Shown here piece by piece: positions 9,401 to 20,100 of a DNA stretch of 38,176 bases. A model generated the notes under the pieces. It ran no database searches. It was not told the DNA's origin and saw only the letters and a list, made by a program, of their open reading frames with translations. The stretch is from assembly GCF_008042075.1 (NCBI RefSeq), contig NZ_RDBN01000030.1, positions 19,405-57,580 of the forward strand. Reading direction: 5' to 3'. Made by a program: the position numbers and the translations under genes. This DNA is from Streptomyces sp. UW30 (GTDB lineage Bacteria > Actinomycetota > Actinomycetes > Streptomycetales > Streptomycetaceae). Each line of letters starts with the position of its first letter. Positions within the stretch are counted from its first letter, which is position 1.

Positions 9401-12400
9401 CGCGCTGGCCGAACAGGCCGCCCGCACCGGCGCGTTCCTGCGTTCGCGGCCCGAGACCGAGCCCGCGGCGGCCGGCTGGTCGCTCGCCACCACCCGGGCC
9501 GCCCACGAGCACCGTGCCGTCGTCGTCGGCCACGACCGCACCCGGCTCCTCGACTCGCTGGACGCCCTGGCCGCAGGCAACGCGGACCCCGCCGTCGTGC
9601 GCGGCACGAGCGCCGACAGCGCCACCGGGCCGGTGTTCGTCTTCCCCGGCCAGGGCTCCCAGTGGTGGGGCATGGGCCGCGAACTGTACGACACCTCACC
9701 GGTGTTCCGAGCCCGCGTCGACGACTGCGCCGACGCCCTCGCCCCCTACGTCGACTTCTCGCCCGTCGACCTGCTGCGCGGCGAGGGCGACGACCCCGAC
9801 GTGCTGCACAGGGCCGATGTCGTGCAGCCCGCGCTGTTCTCGACGATGGTCGCGCTCGCCGCCCTGTGGCGCTCCCTCGGCGTCGAACCCGGCGCCGTCG
9901 TCGGCCACTCGCAGGGCGAGATCGCCGCCGCCCACGTGGCCGGCGCCTTCACCCTGGAAGAGGCGGCCCGGCTGGTGGCGCTGCGCGGCCGGACCATGCT
10001 CGAACTCGGCGGACTGGGCGGGCTGATGACGGTGTTCGCGCCCGTCGACCGGGTCGAGCCGCTGCTCGACGCGTGGCCCGGACGGCTCGGCGTGGCCGTG
10101 CTCAACGGCCCCTCCACGGTCGTCGTCTCCGGAGAGACCGGCGCCCTCGACGAGCTCCGCGACCTGTGCGCCCGCAGGAACCTGCGCACCAAGGACGTCA
10201 AGTCCGACATCGCCGGGCACGGCCCCCAGACCGAGGCCGTCAAGCACCAACTCCTCGCCGCCCTGGGGCCGTTGAGCCCGCGCCCGGCCCGCGTCCCGTT
10301 CTACTCCACGGTGACCGGCGGCCGCCTCGACACCACCGAGCTGGACGCCGGCTACTGGTACCGCAACCTGCGCCGGACCGTGCGCATGGAGGCGGCCACC
10401 CGCGCCCTGCTGGCGGCCGGGCACCGAGTGTTCGTCGAGAGCAGCCCGCACCCGGTCCTGGCCGGCGCGATCGGTGAGACCTGTGAGGCGGCGGGCGCCG
10501 AGGACGCCGTCGTCCTCGGATCGGTGCGCCGTCAGGCCGGCGACGCCCGCGCCTTCCTGCTGTCGGCGGCGGCCGGCTGGGCGGCGGGCCTCCCCGTCGA
10601 CTGGCGGTCCTGCTTCCCCTCCGCCGCCCGCACCGCACCCCCGCTCGAACTGCCCACCTACCCCTTCCAGCGCCGTCGGTACTGGCCCACCGCCGCAGCC
10701 GACCCGGTGGCCGCCGACGCCGGGCAGGACAGCGCCTTCTGGGACCTCGTCGACGACGCCGACACCGCCCGGCTCGCGGCCGAGACCGGAGCCGGTGAGC
10801 CCGAGCTGGCCGCCGTCCTGCCCGCCCTCGCCGACTGGAGGCAGCGATCCCGGCGCCGGGCGCTCGCCGCGTCCTGGAGCTACCGCGAGGTGTGGCAGCC
10901 GCTGCGCACTCCCGCCGCGCCGGCTCCCGCCGAGCGGCTCGTCGTCATCCCGGCCACGCACACCGACGACCCCTGGGTGGCCGCCGTCGTCACCGCCCTG
11001 GGACCCGGCACCGCCCGCCTGGACATCGACCCCGCCACCGCCGACCGCACCACCCTCGCCGCGGCGCTGCCCGCCCAACTCCCGCTCGTGATATCCCTGT
11101 TGGGCCTCGCCGAGGAACCGGGCGACGCCCGCCACCCGGCGGTGCCCGCCGGCCTCGCCGCCACCGTCGCCCTGCTCCAGACGCTCGCCGACCGGCCCAC
11201 CGGGGCCCGGCTGTGGTGCCTGACCCGTGAGGCCGTCGCCGCCGTGCCCGGAGACCTCGTCCGCCACCCGGTCCAGGGCACCCTGTGGGGACTCGGCCGC
11301 GTCGCCGCCCTGGAACACCCCGCGCTGTGGGGCGGCCTGGCCGACCTGCCGGACACCCTCGACCCCCGCTCCGGTGCCCTGCTCGCCGCGCTGCTCACCG
11401 CCGACGCCACCGAGGACCAGCTGGCCCTGCGCCCCTCCGGAGCCCACGCCCGCCGCCTCGTCCCGGCCGGGGAGCCGACCGCGAAGCAGCCCTGGCGCAC
11501 CGGCGGCACCGCCCTCGTCACGGGCGGCACCGGCGCCCTCGGCAGCCGCCTCGCCCACTGGGCCGTCTCCCGGGGCGCCGCCCACGTCCTGCTCCTGAGC
11601 CGGCGCGGCGCGGACGCCCCCGGCGCCGACACCCTCACCGAGCAGCTCACCGAACTCGGCGCCCGCGTCACCGTCGCCGCCTGCGACACCGCCGACCGTG
11701 CCGCGCTCGCCGCCCACCTCGACGCCCTGCCCGCCGACCAGCCGCTCACCACCGTCATCCACGCCGCCGGCGTCTCCGACGGAGACAGCGAGACCACCGC
11801 CCTCACCCCGGACACCCTGCAGACGCTGCTCGGCGCCAAACTGCTCGGCGCCCGCCACCTCCACGAACTCACCGCGGACCACGACCTCGACGCGTTCGTC
11901 CTGTTCTCCTCCGGCGCCGCCTCCTGGGGCAGCGGAGGCCAGCCCGCCTACGCCGCCGCCAACGCCTACCTCGACGCGCTCGCCGCCCACCGCCACGCCA
12001 CCGGCCTGCCCGCCACGTCCGTCGCCTGGGGCGCCTGGGGCGAGACCGGCATGGCCACCGAACCCGGCCTGGCCGCCGAACTCGCGCGCCGCGGCGTCCA
12101 CCCCATGGACCCCGACACCGCGCTCGCCGCCCTGCAGCGCGCCCTCGACGAGGACGTGACCGGCCTGACCGTCACGGCCACGGACTGGGCGGCGTTCCTG
12201 CCCGCCTTCACCGCCGCCCGGCCCAGCCCGCTGCTGACCGAACTGGCGCGGGCCGCCGAACCCGGGCCCGCCGACGACGCCGAGCCCGAGGACAGCCCCG
12301 GCGGCCTGCGCGACCGGCTCGCCGATCTGCCGGACGTCGAACGCACCCGGCTGCTCCTCGACCTCGTCCGCACCGAGGCCGCAGCCACCCTGGGCCACTC

Positions 12401-12824
12401 CGGCGCCGACGCCGTGCCCGCCGAACGCGCCCTGCGCGACCTCGGCTTCGACTCCGTCAGCGCCGTCGACCTGCGTAACCGGCTCAAGGCCGTCACCGGC
12501 CTCGCCCTGCCCGCCTCCCTCGTCTTCGACCACCCCAACGCGGCGGCCGTCGCCGCCCACCTGCGCACCGAGCTCTTCCCGGACGCCCCGGGCACCACCG
12601 ACGGCGACGACCCGGACGCCGCGGTCCGGGCAGCCCTCGCCGCGATCCCGCCTGCGCGGCTACGCAAGGCCGGACTGCTGGACCTGATCCTGCAACTCGC
12701 CGACGGCGACCCCGTCACCACCGGCACTCCGACCGGCGACGGCGGCCCGCACGCACAGCACGACCTGGACGCCCTCGACGGCGAGAGCCTGCTGCGGCTC
12801 GCGGCCGAGACCACCTCGGACTGA
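3456..12824 (+). CDS. PKS2: bimodular type I PKS, extension modules 1 and 2
   Basis: 3122 aa, two complete modules: KS-AT-KR-ACP then KS-AT-KR-ACP, described separately. The N-terminal coiled coil (about residues 1-35, [20 protein letters not shown]) is the docking type that accepts an LIDKE-like tail, matching PKS1. The C-terminal tail (about 3052-3122) has the four-helix pattern [12 protein letters not shown]… then a final [13 protein letters not shown] helix, matching the N-terminus of PKS3. Start choice: GTG at 3456 has GGGA six bases upstream. An in-frame ATG at 3444 has no clear site but would add only four residues. The 58-base gap after PKS1 shows no promoter, so the genes are probably one operon. 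It extends the starter by two units, both ending as hydroxyls because neither module has a DH. Confidence 0.95.
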   Translation: MQEEQQDTVVDYLRRVTAELRRAHRRIEELETDRAPGAPADDPVAVVGMGCRLPGDITSPDDLWRLVDAGADAVTGFPADRGWDLTALLAESAARGGGFLGGADAFDAEFFGISPREAATMDPQQRLFLEVAWEALENAGIDPQSLRGSRTGVYAGTYQWDSGRPGPGDGAGHVMTGTAASVLSGRLAYVLGLEGPALTVDTACSSSLVALHTAVQALRTAETELAVVGGVTVLSDPAVFTEFSRQGGLAPDGRCKAFSADADGTGWSEGVAVLVVERLSDARRHGHPVLALVRGTAVNSDGASNGLTAPSGRAQQQVIRQALADAGLTPADVDAVEAHGTGTRLGDPVEASALLAAYGQDRERPLLLGSLKSNIGHTQAAAGVAGVIKTVLAMRHGRLPRTLHADEPTGAVEWTAGRVELLREPADWPRTGRPRRAAVSAFGISGTNAHVVLEAADALESQPAGQDTPLPMGAVPWPLSARDADALADQVARVREAAAGRDPLDVGHSLAAGRSSFAHRAVLLGSGEGALPLAEGVAGEGVEPPVAVLFSGQGSQRPGMGRELAARFPVFAAALDEVLAEFDPRVRSAMWGEDEETLHRTEFAQPALFAVEVALYRLVLSWGVRPEYVMGHSVGEIAAAHVAGVLSLPDACRLVSARARLMQDLPAGGAMVAVAADEDEVRPLLTDGVVLGAVNGPRSVVLSGPEEAVDAVAARLAEAGHRTARLRVSHAFHSPLMDPALDPFRTAVAELSFAEPALPVVSNVTGRLAAPGELTTPDYWVRHLRETVRFADGVRTLADHGVGAWLEVGPGGVLAALAQETLPPGAVVTPLLHGGRDEEHSAVTALSRLYVHGVPVDWTALFAGTGAERVALPTYPFRRDRFPFRHTARDTDGTDLWSALGRTEPAALAGRLGVTEDAVRSVVPALLSWRSRHRSRAALDALRHREHWQPHTFAPPGEARGPWLLLLPEYDDPWAGALAAALGTAAVPVRCPAGTDRATLATLLRDAARDTEPAGVLCLTALGDSDAADVPAGLLGALTALQATGDAGLRAPVWCATRDAVAAAEGDRVLGLAQSAVRGLGRVAAREIPDRWGGLLDLPADDPLPHTVALALAALTAPHGEDEIAVRATGALVRRLVPAPRREPEAPTGWRPAGTTLVTGGTGGLGAHVARRLAAEGAERLLLVSRRGPEAPGADDLRRELAQDGCEVEIAACDVADRDALAALLAAIPAERPLTAVVHAAGVLDDGVLDRLTPARFAAVFRAKTTAALHLDELTRGHDLSAFVLFSSVSGALGNPGQANYAAANTVLDALAARRRAEGLPAVSIAWAAWRGAGMAAGLDDAQGRRSGLGGLDPELALTALLEATTEPHATLLVADIAPLAAALRAGPRRSPVLDGHPAVPAPDASRTPDAATTPLADRLRTAPPAEHATLVLDTVRAEAAAALGHRRAADVPPDRAFRASGFDSLTAVELRNRLVAATGLPLTAAVVFDHPTPRALADHVLAALTGTAGDLREAAPGLRSDADDPVVIVGMACRLPGGADSPQLLWDLLAEERDAIGPFPGDRGWDLTEFADGGRLEGGFLYDAHDFDAAFFGISPREAVTMDPQQRLLLETAWEAVERAGIDPHTLRGTRTGVFVGSNGQDYAHVVTGSAERTESLAATGLAASALSGRVSYTLGLNGPAVTVDTACSSSLVALHQAVRAVRAGECALALAGGVTVMTDSASFARIQRLGAIARDGRSKAFSEDADGTGYSEGVALLVVERLSEARRRGHRVRAVIRGSAVNQDGASNGLTAPNGPAQQRVIREALADAGLTPADVDAVEAHGTGTRLGDPIEAEALLAAYGQSRGYPLLLGSVKSNLGHTQAAAGAVGVIKTVLALEHGTLPRTLHADTPSTRVDWTTGAVRLLRSAEDWPDTGRPRRAAVSAFGISGTNAHLVLEQASIAAAATDPTSAQPAEEAAAGVTPPLDTRDVPLLLSARTAPALAEQAARTGAFLRSRPETEPAAAGWSLATTRAAHEHRAVVVGHDRTRLLDSLDALAAGNADPAVVRGTSADSATGPVFVFPGQGSQWWGMGRELYDTSPVFRARVDDCADALAPYVDFSPVDLLRGEGDDPDVLHRADVVQPALFSTMVALAALWRSLGVEPGAVVGHSQGEIAAAHVAGAFTLEEAARLVALRGRTMLELGGLGGLMTVFAPVDRVEPLLDAWPGRLGVAVLNGPSTVVVSGETGALDELRDLCARRNLRTKDVKSDIAGHGPQTEAVKHQLLAALGPLSPRPARVPFYSTVTGGRLDTTELDAGYWYRNLRRTVRMEAATRALLAAGHRVFVESSPHPVLAGAIGETCEAAGAEDAVVLGSVRRQAGDARAFLLSAAAGWAAGLPVDWRSCFPSAARTAPPLELPTYPFQRRRYWPTAAADPVAADAGQDSAFWDLVDDADTARLAAETGAGEPELAAVLPALADWRQRSRRRALAASWSYREVWQPLRTPAAPAPAERLVVIPATHTDDPWVAAVVTALGPGTARLDIDPATADRTTLAAALPAQLPLVISLLGLAEEPGDARHPAVPAGLAATVALLQTLADRPTGARLWCLTREAVAAVPGDLVRHPVQGTLWGLGRVAALEHPALWGGLADLPDTLDPRSGALLAALLTADATEDQLALRPSGAHARRLVPAGEPTAKQPWRTGGTALVTGGTGALGSRLAHWAVSRGAAHVLLLSRRGADAPGADTLTEQLTELGARVTVAACDTADRAALAAHLDALPADQPLTTVIHAAGVSDGDSETTALTPDTLQTLLGAKLLGARHLHELTADHDLDAFVLFSSGAASWGSGGQPAYAAANAYLDALAAHRHATGLPATSVAWGAWGETGMATEPGLAAELARRGVHPMDPDTALAALQRALDEDVTGLTVTATDWAAFLPAFTAARPSPLLTELARAAEPGPADDAEPEDSPGGLRDRLADLPDVERTRLLLDLVRTEAAATLGHSGADAVPAERALRDLGFDSVSAVDLRNRLKAVTGLALPASLVFDHPNAAAVAAHLRTELFPDAPGTTDGDDPDAAVRAALAAIPPARLRKAGLLDLILQLADGDPVTTGTPTGDGGPHAQHDLDALDGESLLRLAAETTSD
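3576..7965 (+). other. Module 1: KS-AT(malonyl)-KR(B-type)-ACP
   Basis: KS has Cys204 (DTACSSS) and both histidines. AT has Ser633 in GHSVGE and HAFH at residues 730-733, the signature for malonyl-CoA. A short dimerisation element ([17 protein letters not shown]…, about 6140-6290) lies between AT and KR, as usual in modules without a DH. KR has GTGGLG for NADPH, the LDD motif of B-type reductases, and Tyr1301 with the Ser and Asn of the catalytic set. ACP carries Ser1465 in GFDSL. Expected output: an unbranched extension with a D-configured beta-hydroxyl. Confidence 0.9.
8022..12570 (+). other. Module 2: KS-AT(IAGH, unusual extender)-KR(A1-type)-ACP
   Basis: KS has Cys1689 and both histidines, but an atypical stretch, [18 protein letters not shown], and GTGYSEG where the other KS domains have GTGWxEG. 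AT has Ser2152 in GHSQGE, the branched-extender form. IAGH at residues 2252-2255 replaces YASH (methylmalonyl) or HAFH (malonyl). The xAGH form is known from ATs for ethylmalonyl and larger alkylmalonyl units. A dimerisation element precedes the KR. KR has GTGALG, no LDD, and Trp2824 eight residues before Tyr2832 with no His beside it: A1 type. ACP Ser is 3000. Expected output: an alkyl-branched unit with an L-hydroxyl and an unepimerised branch. Confidence 0.85.
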
Positions 12825-12839
12825 CGCCCCGCCCGACTT

Positions 12840-12846
12840 GAGAGAG
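12840..12846 (+). promoter_or_regulatory. Weak ribosome binding site for a TTG start of PKS3
   Basis: GAGAGAG lies six bases before the TTG at 12853. An earlier in-frame TTG at 12838 has no site upstream. Starting at 12853 gives an N-terminus ([21 protein letters not shown]) of normal length for this docking type. Confidence 0.45.
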
Positions 12847-12852
12847 CCCGCC

Positions 12853-14406
12853 TTGAACACACCCAACCCCTACGTCGAGGCGCTGCGGACCTCCCTGAAG
12901 GAGAACGAGCGGCTGCGACGGCACAACCAGCAGCTGATCTCGGCGTCCGTCGAGCCGATCGCCGTCGTCGGCATGGGCTGCCGCTACCCCGGCGGCGTCG
13001 CCTCCCCGGAGGACCTGTGGGAGCTCGTCGCCGGCGGACGGGACGCCATCGGCCCGTTCCCCGCCGACCGCGGCTGGGACCTGGCCCGCCTCACCGGCGA
13101 CGGCCCCGGCCGCAGCCGCACACGCGAAGGCGGCTTTCTCGACGCGATGACCGAGTTCGACCCGGCGTTCTTCGGCATCGCCCCACGCGAGGCCCTCGCC
13201 ATGGACCCCCAGCAGCGGCTGCTCCTGGAGACCGCCTGGGAGGCCCTCGAACGCGCCGGAATCGCCCCCACCGCACTGCGCGGCAGCCGCACCGGCGTCT
13301 TCGCGGGCACCACCATCCAGGACTACGGCAAGGTCGTCGCCGAAGCCCGCGAGGACATGGACGTCTACGCCACCACCGGCCACGCCGCCGGCGTGATCTC
13401 CGGACGCATCTCCTACGTCCTCGGCCTGGAGGGGCCCGCCGTCACCGTCGACACCGGCTGCTCCTCCTCCCTCGTCGCCCTGCACTGGGCCGTGCAGTCG
13501 CTGCGCACCGGCGAGTCCACGCTCGCCCTCGCCTGCGGCGCCACCGTCATGTGCACCCCGGGCACCTTTGTCTCCTTCACCGCGCAGGGCGGCCTCGCCG
13601 CCGACGGCCGCTGCAAGCCCTTCTCGGCCGCCGCCGACGGCGTCGGCTGGAGCGAGGGCGCCGGAGTCCTCGTACTGGAACGCCTCAGCGACGCCCAGCG
13701 GGGCGGTCACCCCGTGCTCGCCGTGATCCGTGGCACCGCCCTCAACCAGGACGGCGCCTCCAACGGCATCAGCGCCCCCAACGGACCCGCGCAGCAACGC
13801 GTCATCCGCGCCGCCCTCGACAGCGCCGGCCTCACCGCCGACCAGATCGACGCCGTGGAGGCACACGGCACCGGCACGACCCTCGGCGACCCCATCGAGG
13901 CCCAGGCCCTGCTCGCCGCCTACGGCCAGGACCGCGAACGGCCGCTGCTGCTGGGCTCGGTGAAGTCCAACATCGGCCACACCCAGGGCGCCGCCGGAGT
14001 CGCCGGCATCATCAAGACCGTCATGGCGCTGCGGGCCGGCCTGCTCCCGCGCAGCCTGCACGCCGAGCAGCCGACACCCGACGTCGACTGGACAGCGGGT
14101 TCGGTGCGGTTGAGCGCGGCCTCGTCGTCGCCCCACATCACGTCGCGCAGGGCTGGGTCCAGGTGGGCGAGCAACTCGTCGAGCGCTTCGGCGAACGCGG
14201 GGAAGCGGTCGTACAACTCGCGTCCCATGCCGAGGCGTTGGCTGCCCTGTCCGGTGAAGAGGGCTCCGCCGGACAGGCCGCGTACGCCGCCGCCAACGCC
14301 GCCCTCGACGCGCTGGCCGCGGCCGGCGACGTGCCCGGCACAGTGCTGCTGCCGGTCGGCCGAGCCGACGGAGCGGACGTCGCCGACACGGTGGCGGGCG
14401 TCCTGA
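12853..14406 (+). CDS. PKS3, 5' fragment: docking helix and KS of module 3, then a chimeric join
   Basis: The N-terminal docking helix ([22 protein letters not shown]) is the type that accepts the PKS2 tail. KS follows with Cys203 in DTGCSSS, HGTGT and NIGHT, so it looks active. PKS similarity ends at TAGSVRL (about 14098-14113). From 14099 the DNA is the exact reverse complement of an AT region, so the rest of this frame to the stop at 14406 ([13 protein letters not shown]…) is antisense-derived nonsense. The real AT and DH expected here are missing, and the downstream ER-KR-ACP lies in a different frame. I read this as one gene, 12853-17039, broken by a mis-join or rearrangement. It starts 28 bases after PKS2, so it belongs to the same operon. 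Confidence 0.75.
   Translation: MNTPNPYVEALRTSLKENERLRRHNQQLISASVEPIAVVGMGCRYPGGVASPEDLWELVAGGRDAIGPFPADRGWDLARLTGDGPGRSRTREGGFLDAMTEFDPAFFGIAPREALAMDPQQRLLLETAWEALERAGIAPTALRGSRTGVFAGTTIQDYGKVVAEAREDMDVYATTGHAAGVISGRISYVLGLEGPAVTVDTGCSSSLVALHWAVQSLRTGESTLALACGATVMCTPGTFVSFTAQGGLAADGRCKPFSAAADGVGWSEGAGVLVLERLSDAQRGGHPVLAVIRGTALNQDGASNGISAPNGPAQQRVIRAALDSAGLTADQIDAVEAHGTGTTLGDPIEAQALLAAYGQDRERPLLLGSVKSNIGHTQGAAGVAGIIKTVMALRAGLLPRSLHAEQPTPDVDWTAGSVRLSAASSSPHITSRRAGSRWASNSSSASANAGKRSYNSRPMPRRWLPCPVKRAPPDRPRTPPPTPPSTRWPRPATCPAQCCCRSAEPTERTSPTRWRAS
14099..14262 (-). repeat. Inverted copy of 164 bp of the PKS5 AT inside PKS3
   Basis: Bases 14099-14262 are the reverse complement of 36586-36749 without a mismatch by eye. 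On the minus strand they encode the start of an AT ([18 protein letters not shown]… to [12 protein letters not shown]). The copy sits directly after the KS, where an AT would be expected in the forward direction. Confidence 0.9.
14262..14318 (+). repeat. Direct copy of 57 bp of KR core, displaced
   Basis: Bases 14262-14318 equal 16110-16166 exactly (offset 1848) and encode the KR active-site stretch [19 protein letters not shown]. In its correct place the same stretch lies inside the module 3 KR. Here it is joined to the inverted AT piece on the left with one shared base, and to the pseudo-KR on the right. Confidence 0.9.
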
Positions 14407-17039
14407 CCCGGCTGCAGGAGTGGCTGGCCGACGAGCGATTCACCGCGTCCCGCCTCGTCGTGCTGACGACCGGAGCCGTACGGGTCGAGAGCGCCGGGGA
14501 CGGGGCGCCGGATGTTGCCGCGGCCGGTGTGTGGGGGCTGGTGCGCAGCGCGATCAGCGAGAACCCCGGCCGGTTCGCCCTCGCCGACACCGATGACGAC
14601 CCTGCCTCCCTGGACGCGCTCGCCAAGGTCCTGCGCGCCACCGACGAGACGCAGTTCGCGGTACGCGCGGGCCGGGTGTGGCTGCCGCGTCTCGTCCGGA
14701 TGGCCGCCGACGGGGTACTCGCCCCGCCGGCCGGCGCCGGTGACGCATGGCGCATGGACATCGTCGATCAGGGCCGCCTCGACGGCATCGCCCTCGTCCC
14801 CGAGGAGCGGCGCCCGCTCGGCCCCGGCGAGGTCCGCGTCGCGATGCGCGCGGCCGGTGTCAACTTCCGCGATGTGCTGAACGTCCTGGGCATGTACCCC
14901 GGGGACGCCGGGCGGATGGGCCTGGAAGGCGCGGGCGTCGTCGTCGAGACCGGGCCCGGCGTGGACCGCCTGGCCGTCGGGGACCGCGTGATGGGCATGC
15001 TCGACGCCGCCTTCGGCCCCACCGCCGTGGCCGACGCCCGACAGCTCGCGCCGATCCCGCAGGGCTGGACGTACGAACAGGCCGCGTCCGTGCCGATCGT
15101 GTTCCTCACCGCCTACTACGCCCTGGTCGACCTCGCCGGGCTCAAGTCGGGCGAGTCCGTGCTGATCCACGCCGCCGCGGGTGGTGTCGGTATGGCCGCC
15201 GTGCAGCTCGCCCGGCATCTCGGTGCCGAGGTGTACGCGACGGCGAGCGAGGCCAAATGGCCCGACGTGCGGGAACTCGGCGTCCCCGCCGACCGCGTCG
15301 CCTCCTCCCGTACGACCGAGTTCGAGGACCGCTTCCGGGCGGACGGCGTCGACGTCGTCCTCGACTCGCTCGCCGGGGAGTTCGTGGACGCCTCGCTGCG
15401 GCTTCTGCGGCCCGGCGGACGGTTCGTCGAGATGGGCAAGACCGACATCCGCGACGCGGGCGTGGTCGCCGCCGAGCACGGGGTGTCGTATCAGGCCTTC
15501 GACCTGGTGGAGGCCGGACCCGACCGCATCGGCGAGATGCTCGCTGCTCTGCTGGACCTGTTCGAGCAGGGCGCGCTGCGACCGATCCCGGTGACCGCCT
15601 TCGACATCGCCCGCGCACCCGAAGCACTGCGGCTGCTCCAGCAGGCCAAGCACGTCGGCAAGGTCGTCCTGACCGTGCCCGCGCCCTGGTCCCGGCCGGG
15701 CACCGTGCTGATCACCGGGGGCACCGGCGGCCTCGGCGCGCTGCTCGCCCGGCACCTCGTCGAGCGGCACGGCGTGCGCGACCTGTTGCTGCTGTCCCGG
15801 CGCGGACCCGAGGCACCCGGCGCCGCCGAACTGCGCGCCGCGCTCGCCGAGTCGGGAGCACGGGCCGACGTCGTCGCCTGCGACGTGAGCGACCGCGAGC
15901 AACTCGCCGCCGTCCTCGACGGCGTCCCGCTGAGCGCGGTCGTGCACACGGCCGGCATCCTCGACGACGGCATCCTCACCGGCCTCACCGGTGAGCGGCT
16001 CACCCGCGTCCTGGCCGCCAAGACCGACGCGGCCCGGCATCTGCACGAGCTGACCGCCGGTCACCACCTGGACGCCTTCGTGCTGTACTCGTCCATCGCC
16101 GGAGTCATCGGCTCCGCCGGACAGGCCGCGTACGCCGCCGCCAACGCCGCCCTCGACGCGCTGGCCACCGCCCGCCGCGCCCAGGGACTGCCCGCGGTGT
16201 CCCTCGCCTGGGGCATGTGGGAGACCGAGGCGGGCATGGGCGGCACCCTGTCGCGGGCCGAACTCGCCCGCATGCGCCGCCAGGGCTTCCCCGCCCTGCC
16301 CGGCGACCAGGCCCTCGCCCTGCTCGACGCCGCCCTGCGCGTCAATGAACCCGTCGCGGTCCCCGTCGCGTTGCGCCCGGCCGCCCTCGCCGAACACGCC
16401 GACCACCTGGCCGGCGTCCTGCGCGACCTCGTCCCCGCCGCCCGCAGGCGCAGGGCCGCCGCACGCGACGCGTCCGGCACCGCCGAGAACCTCACCGCGC
16501 GGCTCGCCGCCCTGACCGCTCCCGAACAGGACCAGCTGCTGCTGGACCTCGTCCGCGCCCAGGTGGCCGCCGTGCTCGGCCACTCCTCGCCCGCCTCCGT
16601 CGAACCCACCCGCGCCTTCAAGGACATCGGCTTCGACTCCCTCACCGCCGTCGACCTGCGCAACCGGATCGGCGCCGCCACCGCGCTCGCCCTCCCGGCC
16701 ACGCTCGTCTTCGACCACCCCACCCCGGAGGACCTGGTACGGCTGCTGCGCGACCGGCTCCTCGCCGACACGGCCGCACCCGCGCCGGACGCCTCGGCCG
16801 ACGACGGCATCGACCCGCAGGTACGTGACCTGCTGACCACGATCCCGATGGCCCGGCTCCGCGAGTCCGGCGTGCTCGACATGCTGCGCCGGCTCGCCGA
16901 CCGGCCCGCCACCACGGGCTCCGACGACGCGCGGCCCGCCGCTCCCGCCGAACAGCCCCGACAGCCCGAATCCCTGGACGCGATGGGCGCCGACAGCCTC
17001 GTCCAGCTGGCCCTGAAGCGAGTGCAGCGACCGGCGTGA
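14262..17039 (+). CDS. PKS3, 3' fragment: pseudo-KR, ER, KR, ACP and docking tail of module 3
   Basis: PKS-like reading resumes at 14262 in a frame different from the KS part. The first 57 bases copy the KR core (see repeat). Then follow the KR structural half (about 14319-14740), ER (about 14742-15690; [15 protein letters not shown] loop, [11 protein letters not shown]), and KR (about 15700-16240; GTGGLG, LDD B-type, catalytic Tyr at 16131). ACP comes next (phosphopantetheine Ser codon at 16638), then a C-terminal docking tail ([12 protein letters not shown]… then [18 protein letters not shown]) that fits PKS4. An ER implies a DH, which is absent along with the AT. The intact gene was therefore probably KS-AT-DH-ER-KR-ACP, giving a saturated unit. 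Its extender cannot be predicted. The frame is also open further upstream across the KS, but there it is only a shadow. No independent start is evident. Confidence 0.75.
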   Translation, partial: GSAGQAAYAAANAALDALAAAGDVPGTVLLPVGRADGADVADTVAGVLTRLQEWLADERFTASRLVVLTTGAVRVESAGDGAPDVAAAGVWGLVRSAISENPGRFALADTDDDPASLDALAKVLRATDETQFAVRAGRVWLPRLVRMAADGVLAPPAGAGDAWRMDIVDQGRLDGIALVPEERRPLGPGEVRVAMRAAGVNFRDVLNVLGMYPGDAGRMGLEGAGVVVETGPGVDRLAVGDRVMGMLDAAFGPTAVADARQLAPIPQGWTYEQAASVPIVFLTAYYALVDLAGLKSGESVLIHAAAGGVGMAAVQLARHLGAEVYATASEAKWPDVRELGVPADRVASSRTTEFEDRFRADGVDVVLDSLAGEFVDASLRLLRPGGRFVEMGKTDIRDAGVVAAEHGVSYQAFDLVEAGPDRIGEMLAALLDLFEQGALRPIPVTAFDIARAPEALRLLQQAKHVGKVVLTVPAPWSRPGTVLITGGTGGLGALLARHLVERHGVRDLLLLSRRGPEAPGAAELRAALAESGARADVVACDVSDREQLAAVLDGVPLSAVVHTAGILDDGILTGLTGERLTRVLAAKTDAARHLHELTAGHHLDAFVLYSSIAGVIGSAGQAAYAAANAALDALATARRAQGLPAVSLAWGMWETEAGMGGTLSRAELARMRRQGFPALPGDQALALLDAALRVNEPVAVPVALRPAALAEHADHLAGVLRDLVPAARRRRAAARDASGTAENLTARLAALTAPEQDQLLLDLVRAQVAAVLGHSSPASVEPTRAFKDIGFDSLTAVDLRNRIGAATALALPATLVFDHPTPEDLVRLLRDRLLADTAAPAPDASADDGIDPQVRDLLTTIPMARLRESGVLDMLRRLADRPATTGSDDARPAAPAEQPRQPESLDAMGADSLVQLALKRVQRPA
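16110..16166 (+). repeat. In-place partner of the displaced KR copy
   Basis: This is the KR catalytic stretch of module 3 in its normal context, identical to 14262-14318. Confidence 0.9.
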
Positions 17040-17072
17040 ACGCCGGTGCCGGCCGGCACCGGCGTTCACGCC
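17033..17072 (+). repeat. 40-bp perfect palindrome across the PKS3 stop codon
   Basis: Bases 17033-17052 are exactly the reverse complement of 17053-17072. The PKS3 stop (17037-17039) lies within the left arm, and the PKS4 start at 17104 is 31 bases beyond the right end. The RNA can form a very GC-rich hairpin. No T-run follows. It may be a terminator or attenuator, a processing or stability element between the two long cistrons, or a protein-binding site. The sequence does not say which. Confidence 0.85.
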
Positions 17073-17093
17073 CAGCTTGCTCACCGCGACCGT

Positions 17094-17097
17094 GGAG
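17094..17097 (+). promoter_or_regulatory. Ribosome binding site fixing the PKS4 start
   Basis: GGAG (followed by AAGG) lies six bases before the ATG at 17104. It outweighs the in-frame TTG at 17077, which has no site and lies just beyond the palindrome. Confidence 0.75.
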
Positions 17098-17103
17098 AAG
17101 GAC

Positions 17104-20100
17104 ATGACTGCATCCTCCGAAGAGCTCGTCGAAGCCCTGCGCGAGTCCCTCAAGGAGAACGACCGGCTCTGGCAGCGCTACCAGGACCTCGTCACCGCGT
17201 CCCGGGAGCCCGTCGCCGTCATCGGCATGGGCTGCCGCTTCCCCGGCGGCGCCACCACGCCGGAGGCCCTGTGGGAGCTCGTCGCCGCCGAGGGGGACGG
17301 CATCACGCCCGTCCCCGAGGACCGCGGCTGGGACCTGAGCGCCCTCGGCGACACCACCGTGGGCGGCGGATTCCTCCACGACGCGCCCCTGTTCGACCCG
17401 GACCTCTTCGGCATCAGCCCGCGCGAGGCCCTCGCGATGGACCCGCAGCAGCGGCTGCTCCTGGAGACGTCCTGGGAGGCCCTGGAGCGGGCGGGCCTCG
17501 ACCCCACCTCGCTGCGCGGCTCCCGCACCGGCGTGTTCACCGGAGTCTCCGGCAACGGCTACGGCGGCCACCTCCACGAAGCCACTCCCGAGACCGAGGG
17601 CTACCTCCTCACCGGCAGCATCCCCAGCGTCGCCTCCGGCCGCATCGCCTACACCCTCGGCCTCGAAGGCCCCGCCGTCACCGTCGACACCGCCTGCTCC
17701 TCCGCCCTGGTCGCCCTGCACCTGGCCTGCCAGGCGCTGCGTTCCGGCGAGTGCGACACGGCCCTCGCCGGCGGCGCCACCGTCATGGCGAACCCGGGCA
17801 TGTTCCTGGAGTTCGCCCGCCAGGGCGGCCTCGCCGGGGACGGGCGCTGCAAGTCCTTCGCCGACGACGCCGACGGCACCGGCTGGTCCGAGGGCGCCGG
17901 CATCCTCGTCCTCGAACGCCTCTCCGACGCCCAGCGACTCGGCCACCCGGTCCTCGCCGTGATCCGCGGCAGCGCCGTCAACCAGGACGGTGCCTCCAAC
18001 GGGCTCACCGCCCCCAACGGCCCCTCACAGCAACGCGTCATCCGAGCCGCCCTCGACGCCGCCGCCCTCACTCCTGCCGACGTCGACGCCGTCGAGGCAC
18101 ACGGCACCGGCACCCGGCTCGGCGACCCCATCGAGGCCCAGGCCCTCATGGCCACCTACGGCCAGGACCGCACCGAACCCCTGTGGCTCGGCTCCGTGAA
18201 GTCCAACATCGGCCACACCCAGTCCGCCGCGGGCGTCGCCGGCCTCATCAAGACCGTCCTGTCGCTGCGCGCCGAACTGCTGCCCCGCTCCCTGCACTCC
18301 GAGACCCGCTCCACCCGGGTCGACTGGACCGAGGGCGACGTCCGCCTGCTCACCGAGTCCCGCCCCTGGCCGCGCGGCGAGCGCCCCCGCCGGGCCGGCG
18401 TCTCCGCCTTCGGCATCAGCGGCACGAACGCCCACGTCATCGTCGAGGAAGCCCCGGCCGCCGAAGAGCCCGAGGAGCGCGCCGTCACCGCCCCGCTGGT
18501 CGTGCCCTGGGTACTGTCGGCCCGCAGCCACGACGCGCTGACCGCTCAAGCCGCGCGCCTCGCGGCACACCACGCCGACCACACCGAGACCGGCCTGTCG
18601 CTCGTCACCAGCCGCGCCCGCCTCGACCACCGCGCCGTCGTCCTCGGCACCGGCCCCGACGTCCTGCGCGAGCGCACCGCGGCCCTCGCCGACGGCACCC
18701 CGGGCACCATCACGGGTACGGTCATCGACGGCCGTACGGCATGGATGTTCACCGGCCAGGGCAGCCAACGGCCGGGAATGGGCCGGGAGTTGTACGACGC
18801 CCACCCGGTGTTCGCGGCAGTCCTCGACGTCGTCTGCGAATCGCTCGACGCCGCCCTCGCGGGCGCACCCGGATTCGAACTCCCCGTCCGCGACGTGATG
18901 TTCGCCGCCGAGGGAAGCCCCGAGGCGGCCCTCCTCGACCGCACCGGCTACGCCCAGAGTGCCCTGTTCGCCCTGCAGAGCGCCACCGCCGAGCTGCTCC
19001 GCTCCTGGGACACCCGGCCCGACGTCGTCCTCGGCCACTCCATCGGCGAGTACGCCGCCGCCTACGTCGCCGGCGTGTTCGACCTCGCCGACGCGGCACG
19101 CCTGGTCGCCGCCCGCGCCCGCGTCATGCAGGCCCTGCCCGAGGGCGGCGCCATGGCCGCCGTGGAGGCCGACGAGACCGAGGTCGCGGAGCTGCTCGAC
19201 GCCGCCCAGGTCTGGATCGCCGCCGTCAACGGGCCCCGGGCAGTTGTCGTCTCCGGCGCCGAGGACGCCGTCGAGCGGGTCATGGCCGCCGCACGCGAGC
19301 AGGGACGGCGCGTCACCCGGCTGCGCGTCTCGCACGCCTTCCACTCGCCCCACATGGCGCCCGCCGTCGCCGAGTTCACCCGCGTCGCCGAGACCGTGAC
19401 CTTCCGCCCGCCGACGCTCGCCGCCGTCAGCACCGTCACCGGGGCCCCGGTCACCGCCGCCGACTGGTCCACTCCCGGCTACTGGGCCGACCAGATCGTC
19501 CGCCCCGTCCGCTTCCACGACGCCCTCACCACCGCCACCGGCCGCCAGTCCGCCCGCCGCCTGATGGAGATCGGCCCCGATCCGGTCCTCACCGGCCTCG
19601 CCCGCACGGCCGGCGACACGCCCGCCGCGTCCGTCCTGCGCAAGGGCACACCGGAGCCCGAGTCGCTGCTCACCGCGCTGGCCGAAATGTACGTCCACGG
19701 TGCGGCCGTCGGCTGGGCCGCCCTGTTCGACGGCACCGGCGCCCGCCGCGTCGATCTGCCGACGTACGCCTTCCACCACCGGCGTTTCTGGCTACGGCCC
19801 ACCCGCACCGTCACCGACGCCGGCGGCCTTGGCCTCGGCAGCGTCGGTCACCCCCTGCTCGGCGCGACCCTGCGCCCCGCCGGCACCGACACCGTCCTGC
19901 TCACCGCCGCCCTGTCGGCGGACGCCCACCCCTGGCTCGCCGACCACACGGTCGCCGGACGCGTCGTCGTCCCAGGCACCGCCCTCGTCGAACTCGCCGT
20001 GCAGGCAGGCGACCAGGCGGGCTGCGGCACCCTCACCGAACTCGCCCTGCACAGCCCGCTCGTGCTGCCCGAGCACGGCACCGCACACCTCCAGATCGCC

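Noticed and set aside
5655..9533. Long minus-strand open frame of about 1290 residues opposite PKS2, and similar long frames opposite every PKS gene
   Set aside because: In DNA this rich in GC, antisense and off-frame stop codons are rare. These translations are low-complexity Gly/Arg/Ala-rich text with no domain, and they lie opposite perfect PKS coding.
10200..10223. Module 2 AT as an ordinary methylmalonyl AT, from its GHSQG motif
   Set aside because: GHSQG is shared by all branched-extender ATs; the YASH motif expected for methylmalonyl is IAGH here.
13450..13473. DTGCSSS in the module 3 KS as an inactivated KS
   Set aside because: The Cys and both histidines are present. Ala to Gly before the Cys does not remove a catalytic residue.
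13017..14261. The second open frame across the PKS3 KS as a real N-terminus of the ER-KR-ACP protein
   Set aside because: Its translation over the KS region is Arg-rich shadow text. PKS similarity in that frame begins only at 14262.
14099..14262. A mobile element or programmed inversion switch at the inverted AT piece
   Set aside because: No transposase, recombinase, terminal repeats or target duplication is visible. The piece has the exact ends of a partial domain copy and destroys the reading frame.
17077..17103. TTG at 17077 as the start of PKS4
   Set aside because: It follows the palindrome directly and has no site; the ATG at 17104 has GGAGAAGG.
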